Part shown: positions 55,347 through 64,000 of the stretch, in pieces
Position numbering within the stretch: the first letter of the stretch is position 1
How the letters are laid out: every line of letters starts with the position of its first letter
Assembly (NCBI GenBank): GCA_936432065.2
Contig: OW386289.2
Coordinates: 15,644,277 to 15,708,276 of the forward strand
From: Rutpela maculata
Taxonomy: Eukaryota; Arthropoda; Insecta; Coleoptera; Cerambycidae
DNA length: 64,000 nt
Direction of reading: 5' to 3'
The notes under the pieces: model-generated
The model's input: the letters and a program-made list of their open reading frames with translations, nothing else
What the model was told of the DNA's origin: nothing
Database searches by the model: none
Program-made: the position numbers and the translations under genes

Positions 55347-56035
55347 AAAAACCGCTGCCCAAGGAACCACTACTTCCACATCCAGATTTTCTACCCAAGT
55401 CACTCACAACGAAAAAATTTTGTATGTGGAAATAATTGTTTATGGAACTTTAATAATATAATATTTGAAATCCTCTACCCCAAAAACCCATAAAACGATA
55501 CCCCACATTGGTAGTGGGATGGGGGTGGTGATAGGGAGGTGGTAGTGGGGGTGGATGAAATAAAAAATATTTTGAGGTTTCTGGTTCTTGTACACACACT
55601 AAATCACATTTTCTTTTCATTCCCTTTAAAAATGGGGGTGGCTAATGCCAAAAATTTTTTTGAGCCCTTAGCTTCTCTTGTATATACTAAATACCAATTT
55701 TATGGACTCTTACCTGCTTGATTTACCTATTTACCCCAAATTTACCCCAATTTACCCCCCAACCCTCCGATGGAACAAGATGAAAATATAATCTAATTCC
55801 AGATCTCATTAAAGTACATATGTGTACCAAATTTCAAGTCAATATCTCAAACGGTTCCAGAGTAAACGTGCGCACAAAAAAAGTTACAGACAGACCGGCA
55901 GACAGACAGACAGAAAATTTTTTTTCGCTCAAATTTAAAATCTCGACGTTTCATGACATTGTAAGCCTATTTGAACAATAAAAATTTTTAAAACATTTTT
56001 TGTCGTTACTATACTTCCACTGGATGTGGAAGTAA
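55347..56035 (+). repeat. TACTTCC-family repeat, copy F
   Basis: Full copy with ACCGCTGCCCAAGGAACCAC at one end and CTGGATGTGGAAGTA at the other. Confidence 0.85.
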
Positions 56036-57079
56036 AATGAGAATATACTTAAAAAACTTAAAATTTAAGGTTATGTTGGTTACATGATGTAGACTCCTTG
56101 TTTATTAGGAAGATCTCTCTTCACGTTGGTTAATAAACAAGTTTTAGCTAAAAATGTTCTTCAATAGAAGTGTAGTATTAATTTACTTACAAGAATATCT
56201 TTTGATCAGTTTAATAACATAATCCAGTTCGCTAAAAAATGCTTTTTGCTGGAATTTTTTTTTAGTACATTCTGTTTTAGTAGATGGAGTTCGATATAAT
56301 TAAAAATGATTGCAAAAATTGCATTTATAACCGATGCGCACTCATTTCGTGTATTTGAATCTTGGTCTCGATGTGTTCTTGACCTTTCAGGCGTTATTGT
56401 AAGTAGGTAGAGCAATAGTAAAGAAAGTACAAACGCCAAAACTAGACAACCAACACAACAGCTCTCTGTACTTTATTAGCTAATTTCCACCCACTCCCCT
56501 CTGATTTGATCGCGTTGCTCCCTCTTAAATTTCGAAATCGTTCTTTATTTTTAACAGTTTAAATAGATATTTTGCGCTTTTCGGCAGGAAGGTTTAGTTC
56601 AACAAAGGACGTGAATTCACCAATTTTAATTAAAATTGATGTATTATTACATTGTGCTTCATAAATTATTATTATATCCAAAAAATGAAATTTTAGTGGT
56701 TTTCATTTTTTTTATAAATTAACAAATTATCAAAAAGAAATCTTTCATTGTCTAGTTTTATTCGAAACTTTTTTGCGAACAATTTGGTATTTTTATTATT
56801 GCCATGTGATAACTAGAACCGGAAATAATTAAGAACTTAGCAGAATATTTGAATGTTAATACATAAATTGTTCAAATTTTACAAGAAGCAATGGACCGAT
56901 TTCACCTTAAACTTTTCATAGCACTTATTACCCAACCAGCAAATTTGTTTTATAATTTAAATGTTATAGGATTATTTTGTTTTATTGTTATTTTATTAAT
57001 GCTTCTAAAATGCTAATTGATGATATTAGAGTTGAAGAAATCACTATCTGGTTGCCTGCAACTGAACTGTTTTATAATC
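56036..57079. other. Mostly non-coding; one uncertain frame
   Basis: A minus-strand frame of 77 codons (56206-56439) starts only with TTG, opens with a hydrophobic run (FVLSLLLLYLL) like a signal peptide, and is followed after its stop by a GTAAGT at about 56190. I do not recognise it and cannot tie it to the serpin. Confidence 0.25.
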
Positions 57080-57704
57080 AAAATCAAATCAAATCAAATA
57101 AACTTTATTTCAAATTAAATAATAAATAAAAATTTCCTCCACAAGCACACGCTTCGGAGCCAGCCAGACATCCAGTGTGCGAGGCGCCGTGGAATTGAAA
57201 GGCTGGACGGGACGAGGCCAGTTCAGATTATAAACAACTGAAAATTGAACACAAACTCCTTTCGCAATAAAACGAATTAAAATGTGTATAAGATTAATTA
57301 GGTATAAAGAAAAACTACTTAAGATAATTAATGTATGCAAAAGACGCTATTGTAAAAATATGTATAAAAGCATAATTGACGGCAAGGGAAAAATCGTTAG
57401 TCAAAAAAACCCTTTTTTGTAATGCGAAAAAAACGTGCGGTAAAATTTTGCCACATAATTTTCTATTAAAAATATTCTGTTTATTAAAAAATTGTTATTA
57501 ATAATTTAAAATTGTTGCAGTGAAAAGGAATTTAAAAGGACAAAAAACAGTGAATAACAAAAAATGACAAAAATAAAAAAAAGAGCAGGAAAAAGTTAAA
57601 GTTGAAAGTTGTGTGAGTATGGAAGAGAGATTATTGGCTAGTTAAGTTGCCGGAAGATGGGCAACGCCTGATATGGTAATTTGTGTTTTATCCTAAATGG
57701 TGCA

Positions 57705-60126
57705 TTATGCTCTCTGATGCGCGATGTTGTTTGTTAGCGGGCTATCACCAAGTTTGAATTGATAAAATTTCTCAGATGTAATCTTGATGTAGTCTGCTAG
57801 TGGTGTTATATCATTGCAACGTTCATAGAGATCTCTGAGGGAGATGTATCTAGATGAATTTGATATGAGGCGCATAAATTTGTGTTCCAAGACTCTTAGT
57901 TTTTTAATTGTCGTCATCGATGCGCTGCACCATACTGGTGCTGCATATGTAAGGGCCGGCCTCACTATAACGGTGTAAATTAATTTTTTGTTCTGTCTGC
58001 TTAGTCTGCTATTCTTGGCCAGGAGCGGGTACAGACTCCTGGACATAAAATAGACTGTTCGTACAGTTTCGTTAATGTGTTTGGAGAATGTCAGTCTTTT
58101 GTCAAGGTGAACCCCCAAGTACTTCACGCACTCCCTGGTTGGAATTTGATTTCCCCTGATCGAAATAGGTGTAATAATTTTATTTTTAGTAAAGTTGTGC
58201 GTGAAGACCATTGCTTCCGACTTCTCCACATTTACTCGAATCTTCCACTTGCCATAATACGCCATGGCACGAGCCATATATGCCTTGAGAAGCATGTTGG
58301 CTGCTTGTGCACTATGGCTATGAGCGTACATGGCCGTGTCATCAGCGTACTTCGCAAGTTTGGTATTTGGGAATGTGCGGAAGTCTGAAACATACAAATT
58401 ATACAATTTGAGTGCAAGGACCGACCCTTACGGGACGCCCGCTCGAATGTCCCGCTGTGTAGATAGTTTGTTACTCACTCGAATCTGCAGCGTTCTGCCA
58501 GTCAGGTACGAGTGTATAAGTTTGACGAGGTGCCGCGGAAAGCGATATCCCATCATTTTTGATATTAGGCCCGGGATCCAGACGGTATCAAAGGCTTTTT
58601 CGACATCCAAAAGTACCATTGTGGTACTTTTTCCCAGGTTGCATTGTATAGCCACATCATTAACGATTCTCACGATTTGTTGTACTGTGCTCCTTCCCTT
58701 CCTAAAGCCGAATTGTTGTTCATCATCAATGTGAAGTCCATCCTGCGCAGCACTTAGTCTGTCTAGGATGACCTTCTCCACTAACTTGGAGATCGCAGAC
58801 AGCAACGAGATTGGCCGATAACTGCCCGCGATCTTTGGGTTCTTATTCGATTTCAGAATGGGGACGACCACAGCGCATTTCCACATGTCAGGCCAGTGTT
58901 GTAATCGTAGAATCGCATTAATGATATACATGAGCTGTACAATGCCTTTTTTAGGCAGATATTTTAGTAATTTATATTCGATGCCGTCTTTCCCCGGCGC
59001 CTTATTACTTGGAAGTGCCTTTATTAGCTTCGCTAATTCAAAGGGTTTGACCATGACTTTTATAAACTCAGGTCTCGTTAATTGGATGTCATGGCCAATA
59101 ACATTGTTTACGTCTCTTTCAATGCGGTCGTGTTCAGGATTGTTTGGTGTGTTTTCGTTATGTACTCTTTCATAGTTGTCAGCTAGTTCATTCGCCTTCT
59201 GCAAGTCTGTTAAGGCTGTCTGTCCGTTAATTTTGGTCAGCGCAGGCATGACTTGCCGTGTGGTTTTTAGCGCCCTGGTCAGTTTCCACAGCGAGTTATC
59301 CTGAGGATTTAAAGCTTCTAGCTTCTCACTCCATTTCCTGTTTCTCCAGGCGGTTATGGAATCTCGAATGCGCCGTTGCAATCTGGTCATTTCGATCTTA
59401 GCGTCGACATCACGTCGACATCACGACGCCAGTCAGCGTCCCTATAAGAAGTGATTTTTCGTGTAGTGTCTTCCCTTGACATATTTTTTAATTCAATCTG
59501 AATTGGATTATGGTCAGAGGTGAGCTCCTCCAGCGCAACAGGTAGCGTGGAGTTGATCACGCCCTTATTGACCACTATGTCAATGGTTGTCGGTGTACCG
59601 CCGTTATCCGGAAAGTGAGTCGGATCATTTGAATACTGGAGAATGACATTGTGATTATTGACATATTGGAACAGAGTGCAGCCATTCGTATTGTTACGAT
59701 GGCAGTTCCATGCATTATGTCTAGCGTTAAGATCGCCTATTACCAGACAGCGTGGGCCAGCATTTATCAAATTCTCCAGACAACCCGCTGTGAAGCTGTT
59801 CGAAGGTTTATTGTACACGGCGACGATGTTCATGCCACCTTCTAACGTCACACACACATTCTCCACGGAAGTATTCCGTAGAGTACGATGTGTGTGAGTA
59901 TATTTGATTTTATGAGCACGGCCACACCTCCGCCTCTGTGTTGGTCAGCCCTATCTCGTCTAATTGTCGTGTACCCTCGAACGCTTAGCTTGTCACGTCC
60001 AGTCGATTTGGTTTCGTTTAAGAGCATAATGTCAATTTTATGCCTCGTTAAATAATTGATTAGAAAAGGAATTTTGTTGCCAATACCATTAGCGTTCCAC
60101 GAAGAGAGTTTGAAATTATTAGGCAT
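57705..60126 (-). pseudogene. Jockey ORF2: AP endonuclease and reverse transcriptase
   Basis: Starts with ATG at 60126, overlapping the end of ORF1 by 8 nt. Endonuclease: LSSWNANGIGNKIPFLINYL, LLNETKS, GDLNARHNAWNC, SDHNPIQIEL. Reverse transcriptase: NKAPGKDGIEYKLLKYLP, SYRPISLLSAISKLVEKVI, VLLDVEKAFDTVW, then AGVP-stop-GSVLA, and LAKYADDTAMYAH (YADD). Breaks: a frameshift near 59860 (a GT-repeat slip), a second near 59400 caused by an 11-bp tandem duplication (CGTCGACATCA twice), and an in-frame TAA at 58428 where AGVPQGS is expected. The stop at 57705 may be the natural end. Confidence 0.85.
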
Positions 60127-61702
60127 TAGAAGAATCGATATTTAACATAAATTTATAAAAAACCTGAAATTTGGCACTCTCGCTATTACAAAGTTCAAGT
60201 TGATCAGCCAACGATCTTACCCTATTCGTCATTTGATCAATATTAATAAGAGCTTCTACTCTTTGGTATTGGTACTGCAACTCATCTATTGACGATGGAT
60301 TTACTGAAGGTCTGGAAGTTGCTACAACCTGAGACGCCTGAGTGGATGCCCTGGTTTGATCTTGATTTGACGTCCTCTGTGGTAGAGGAGGGAAGTTTTT
60401 AGAATTAAAAGATAACTGGGGTTGTTGTCTTTGTTGCTTTGTGGCTTTATTACTCCACGCGTTTATTTCTGGAGGGGCGGCAACCACATATTTGCTTTCC
60501 GGTCGAGGAGGTACTCTTGTATTCCGTTTTTCTAGCTGCCAGATCTTGTTTTGATAAACTGAACACGCCACGTTGTTGGCTGGATGTGCTTCTCCGCAGT
60601 TAACACATTTGGCAGGTTCCTCTATACTTTTGGTGCACTGATTTGTTAAGTGCGATTTGGCAAATTTTAAACACCTTGGAGAGGCGCGGCAATTTGATGT
60701 GGCGTGTCCCCACATCTGGCATCTGTGACACTGGATTATTTTCTTGCTATTGTTGTGCCTTTCCCAGTGAATTGCCGTATAGTCTAAATACTTGACATTT
60801 TGCTCAAGATTTTTCAATGTTGTGGCACTTGTAGTTACAACCATGAAGGATTGAAACTTAGTACCTTTCATGGTATAGACTTCCTTTACCACAATATCAT
60901 GAATTTTCAACTCTTTTTTAATTTCTTCGACGTCTACCTCATGGTAGAGACCCCGTAAAACGAAAGCATGATTCTTCTCCTCTCTGGGGGTATAGGTGTG
61001 AAACTCGATTTTTCCAGAGTCAAAATTCTTGTTGGCCAGAACCCAGTCCTCATATGTCGCGGTCTGGAGTATGGTCGTATTTGCCGTGTGCTTCCAATAA
61101 AATTTGTCCTTCAATTTTGCAGTCAAATAGGTGTTTAATGTTTTGTGATCCAAGAATTGTTCATGTATAACTATTGGAGGTGGTGGCCTTTTCGCCTTTG
61201 TCTTCGTGTCAGTGTTGTTTTCTGTTTCATTTCTTGGTTTAGGTGTGATGTGCATATCTGGTTGCGTTCTAATTTTACCAGCTCTTTCAAATTTGTTTGT
61301 AATTGTTATTGCGGTGGGTATTTGGTTCACAGTTTGTGTTTGTGTTTTTGTCGTAGGATGTGTAAATGTGTCGTCTTCTTCGTCCGTCAGTCGTCTTTTC
61401 CTTGCTTTCAATCTGAAAGCTCTGGCCATCTCTCCATCGCTTTCACCTTCGATCATTTTTTCCACAATGCTATTCTGACTAATTTTGCTACTTTGACTCA
61501 CTTCTGTGTCAGATCCTGTTAATTGTTCATTTCTTTTCGTCAGCTTCAGTTTTTTCCTTAGAACGCGCCTTTCTTTGTTTGATTCCCAGAACGCTTCACT
61601 TTCAGTGTCAGTGGTCAGGTTGTCAAGGTGGGGATTTGAAGTGGACGGAGTAACGTTTTTATTTGTTAGCATATCCAGCTTTATTTTAGCGTTTCCCTCC
61701 AT
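60119..61702 (-). CDS. Jockey ORF1, gag-like nucleic-acid-binding protein
   Basis: About 527 codons from the first ATG (61702); the frame is open 17 codons further upstream. The N-terminal half is charged and low-complexity. The middle has the PRE-C2HC-like region (FVLRGLYHEVDVEEIKKEL). Then three zinc knuckles: CHRCQMWGHATSNC intact, CLKFAKSHLTNQC with Phe in place of the second Cys, and CVNCGEAHPANNVAC. The C-terminal part is Gln/Ser-rich. It binds the element RNA in known relatives. The frame is intact. Confidence 0.85.
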   Translation of the reverse strand: MEGNAKIKLDMLTNKNVTPSTSNPHLDNLTTDTESEAFWESNKERRVLRKKLKLTKRNEQLTGSDTEVSQSSKISQNSIVEKMIEGESDGEMARAFRLKARKRRLTDEEDDTFTHPTTKTQTQTVNQIPTAITITNKFERAGKIRTQPDMHITPKPRNETENNTDTKTKAKRPPPPIVIHEQFLDHKTLNTYLTAKLKDKFYWKHTANTTILQTATYEDWVLANKNFDSGKIEFHTYTPREEKNHAFVLRGLYHEVDVEEIKKELKIHDIVVKEVYTMKGTKFQSFMVVTTSATTLKNLEQNVKYLDYTAIHWERHNNSKKIIQCHRCQMWGHATSNCRASPRCLKFAKSHLTNQCTKSIEEPAKCVNCGEAHPANNVACSVYQNKIWQLEKRNTRVPPRPESKYVVAAPPEINAWSNKATKQQRQQPQLSFNSKNFPPLPQRTSNQDQTRASTQASQVVATSRPSVNPSSIDELQYQYQRVEALINIDQMTNRVRSLADQLELCNSESAKFQVFYKFMLNIDSSNA

Positions 61703-61790
61703 ACTATCCGTACCCCCTAAATCAGTTTCCACTGATCGGGGGTAGGTGTTCACGAAGATGTTGAAGAATTTAGATGTTAGCTTATGTTTC

Positions 61791-62406
61791 TAATTTCGCT
61801 AATGTCTATAAGTTGCTGACTTCACGGCTATTAGAAAAGCCGGTCGACGTGGGAAGAAATGCCCGACGCAAAAATTCTTTATATTTAAATTAAATCAAAT
61901 GTCACTGTCAATCATTTTAAAATTACCTTTTTTAAGGTTTATGGAAATATTTTAGGAGCTGCCTCCAATTATATGCACTCGCGTACGCCAGAGACACTAT
62001 TTCTAGTTACTATTTACAATTGCTTCTGTTTTGTAATCACTTTTCAAGAAGACCAGTTGAAGAAATATACTAAGCCGATTTTTGACAATCGACTCGCCAC
62101 ATTTAACTGTTTTATAAAGGACTCCGGAACAAAACCCATGAAAATGTTAATTCGGTGGAATTGGCTAAAATTGGTATTTTGTAGTTCATGTCATGCTGAT
62201 CAAAATTTCTTATCACATCGAGCCAATCCTATGGACAGTTTTTGAAATACAGCTTGCTAAAGTTAGGTAATTTGCGTTATTTTTTAGACATTTAAGAACT
62301 TTTTAATCCTAAACTATTGACTTTAGCAAAAAATTGCAAGGGTTCAAGTCCAATAAAGGTCAAGAAATTTTTTCAGAATTTTTTTATCACTTTATAGGTT
62401 AGATAA

Positions 62407-62454
<48 letters not shown>

Positions 62455-62655
62455 AGACCATTGTATTTTATTCTTATCACATTTATGTAATGTACTACTC
62501 GCTTATTATTATTATCATTTACCAATTTTAACTTTTATGTATTTTATTATTTTGCTTTGTATTCATTCAACATTGTTTCAATTTATTTTGCATTATATTC
62601 ATTTAACGTTTCTAACAATTTTCAAAAGTTGCTGCATAACATCAACTTTTTTATT
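61791..62655. other. AT-rich sequence, possible 3' end of a Gypsy element
   Basis: No clear gene. A (TA)n microsatellite of about 40 bp is at 62411-62450. The last bases (AAGGGGGAAG, 62656-62665) look like a polypurine tract. Confidence 0.4.
62411..62450. repeat. (TA)n microsatellite
   Basis: Pure TA dinucleotides. Confidence 0.9.
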
Positions 62656-62666
62656 AAGGGGGAAGT

Positions 62667-63028
62667 TGTTATATAAAATTATACGCTTATTACCAAGACT
62701 TAGCCACAACAAACCTTCACAGGTATATCATATTACATGATAACGACTTCTCTTATTAATTGCTTATCTTCAAGATATCATATTTCACCTTTGTTTCTCA
62801 TAACTTGTGATGACTGCAGAACTGCATTTCCTTTGTTCTATATTTTGTTTACTCAGGTTCTGTATGTTATAAATATGACTAAACACGCTTTGTTGATTCA
62901 GTTATTAAACTCACTTAGAATGAAACACTTCTAATTATTATTATATTCCTTCTCCAAGAGCCAACGTTGGCTCCACTTAAGTAAATAAAAGTTTTTAAAA
63001 AGTCATTCATGTGAACCGTGATCTAACA
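62667..63028 (+). mobile_element. LTR of a Gypsy-type retrotransposon, 362 bp
   Basis: Begins TGTTA and ends TAACA, a perfect 5-bp inverted terminus. It contains an AATAAAAG signal at 62983 and a TATAAAT at about 62871. A primer-binding site follows after one base, and a polypurine tract lies right before it. The LTR limits rest on these signals, as the partner LTR lies outside the window. Confidence 0.7.
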
Positions 63029-63029
63029 T

Positions 63030-63047
63030 TGGCGCAGTCGGTAGGAT
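63030..63047 (+). promoter_or_regulatory. Primer-binding site (tRNA-Ser type)
   Basis: TGGCGCAGTCGGTAGGAT is complementary to the 3' end expected for a serine tRNA, as used by several insect Gypsy elements. Confidence 0.75.
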
Positions 63048-63299
63048 CCGTAAACATCATCAGAACAAGAAGCCTAACTGGTAGTGAAGCGCAAAAGAAC
63101 AAGGACAACATCTGCAGAAGGTGCCTAACTAGTGCGTGTACACCTGCGAGAACAAGGAGACCTTCTTCACTGGTGGTGGCGGATCCCAATCCCTTGACGG
63201 ACGAAGAACCTACCCATGGAAACGAAACTAACGTAAGTCATTTAAGAATCATCTCGTACCATTTTTACTATTTTATTATTCTTCGCAACTTATTCTATT

Positions 63300-63530
63300 A
63301 AAAGTGTATTATACTGCTAATACACTCGGCGCACAAAGCCAGTTCTCTTGTCAAAGTGAATCCATTCTTTTACAAACGCAACGAAACAAGTTGATTTAAT
63401 TTTAAGTTTATTTATTTTCGTATTTACGAAACATTGTGTATTATACAGCTAATATACGATCCATTTACGCACGCAACGTAACAAGCTAATTTTAATTTAA
63501 TTCTCGTATCATACTGCTGATACGCAGACA
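63300..63530 (+). repeat. Three related hairpins in the gag leader
   Basis: GTGTATTATACTGCTAATACAC (about 63304), TGTATTATACAGCTAATATACG (about 63437) and CGTATCATACTGCTGATACG (about 63505) are each able to fold on themselves and are related to each other. Between them (C)GCAACG(A/T)AACAAG recurs. They lie in the untranslated leader of the Gypsy element. Confidence 0.7.
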
Positions 63531-63570
63531 ATTCTTTTAGTTCAAATAATTTCTAAATACACAAAGCGAA

Positions 63571-63625
63571 ATGCCAGATAGAGCTCAACCAGAGACAGCT
63601 CAACCAACAGCACCGGCACCAGCCG

Positions 63626-63716
<91 letters not shown>

Positions 63717-64000
63717 GCTACTACGTCAACAACAACAACCAGAGCAAATTGAGCCTTACAAGCTCTCTGAAATTTTTTCACTAATACCAGAATTTGATGG
63801 CAATGCCATAAATTTACAAACATTCTTAAATTCCTGTCATTGCGCCCAAAGCATGGCAATTGGAGATCAAAAAATTCTTTTGACCGTCCACATAAAAAAT
63901 AAATTAAAAGGCAAAGCTGCCGAATTAATAAATTCGCCTAATCCTGGCACATGGCCAGAAATAAAAGCGCTTTTAGAAACTCATTTTGGAGATTCCCGAG
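63571..64000 (+). CDS. Gypsy-type gag, N-terminal part (runs off window)
   Basis: Open from ATG at 63571 through 143 codons to the window end. The start is MPDRAQPETAQPTAPAPAEQ, then about 15 glutamines (CAA repeat), then about 18 leucines (CTA repeat), then RQQQQPEQIEPYKLSEIF and LIPEFDGNAINLQTFLNSC, which resembles the capsid start of Gypsy elements of the 17.6/297 type, followed by LTVHIKNKLKGKAAELI. The poly-Leu run is unusual and may be a recent microsatellite expansion. The minus-strand frame of valines here is a shadow. Confidence 0.8.
63627..63722. repeat. (CAA)n followed by (CTA)n
   Basis: Two adjacent triplet arrays in the gag frame, both in phase with the codons. Confidence 0.9.

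Larger units (their letters stand above)
57080..61790 (-). mobile_element. Jockey-type LINE, nearly full length
   Basis: Two overlapping ORFs in the order gag-like ORF1, then ORF2 with AP endonuclease and reverse transcriptase and no RNase H, as in the Jockey clade. The 3' untranslated region (57080-57704) has an AATAAA and ends in a (TTTGA)n-like tail. The 5' end is not exactly defined. It lies in the direction of the serpin gene, upstream of its constant exon. Confidence 0.88.

Noticed and set aside
56206..56439. Serpin signal-peptide exon
   Set aside because: Hydrophobic start is suggestive but there is no ATG in frame, no serpin motif, and the donor-like site follows a stop.
57110..57340. 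76-codon minus-strand frame
   Set aside because: Lies in the 3' untranslated region of the Jockey LINE and has no recognised domain.
63542..63859. Minus-strand frame with a long valine run
   Set aside because: It is the shadow of the CAA/CTA arrays in the gag frame.

Overview
The window is eukaryotic and almost certainly from an insect. It is AT-rich and crowded with transposable elements of insect type (Penelope-like, Jockey, I/LOA-like and R4/Dong-like LINEs, a Gypsy LTR element, mariner/Tc1, hAT-like and fold-back elements). The only host gene I can support well is a serpin on the minus strand. I cannot name the species; a beetle is a guess from the repeat types.

The serpin is the main result. 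One constant exon (54087-54228) encodes the stretch up to and including the inhibitory hinge, has an AG acceptor and ends in a phase-1 GTAAGT donor. Downstream on the minus strand lie five tandem copies of the last exon (33364-33506, 29383-29525, 25063-25205, 19308-19450, 15673-15815). Each is exactly 143 nt, has an AG acceptor in the matching phase, is fully open, and encodes a reactive-centre loop followed by the conserved serpin C terminus and a stop. The loops differ while the rest is nearly constant, which is the architecture of a serpin that makes several inhibitors from one gene by choosing the terminal exon. A 27-nt stem-loop starts exactly 60 nt upstream of all five acceptors. The N-terminal exons are not seen and should lie beyond 64 kb or be too short or diverged to recognise.

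Layout. 1-15 kb: tandem minisatellites, hAT-like elements and MITEs, two TACTTCC-family repeats, and a broken THAP-type exon. 15.2-33.9 kb: the serpin cassette array, with units interrupted by Penelope-like elements (PLE-A), a deleted mariner, a 3.5-kb fold-back element with a dead Tc1/mariner-like transposon inside, and a 5'-truncated I/LOA-like LINE. 34.3-37.1 kb: a second Penelope-like family (PLE-B) as a 1229-bp almost perfect inverted dimer carrying hammerhead ribozyme motifs. 38.4-39.5 kb: a fold-back element with a fragment of an unclassified transposon gene. 39.6-49.1 kb: at least seven R4/Dong-like LINE copies, all in one orientation and set in (TAA)n microsatellites, with one near-intact copy and a 1.27-kb tandem duplication. 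49.5-53.7 kb: a large inverted-repeat element carrying SAP-like and Cys-rich gene fragments. 54.1 kb: serpin constant exon. 57.1-61.8 kb: a nearly full-length Jockey-type LINE. 62.7-64 kb: LTR, primer-binding site and start of gag of a Gypsy-type element running off the window.

The roughly 38 kb from the constant exon to the last cassette is therefore the splice field of the serpin gene, inflated by nested transposons, while the five terminal exons and their splice signals stayed intact.
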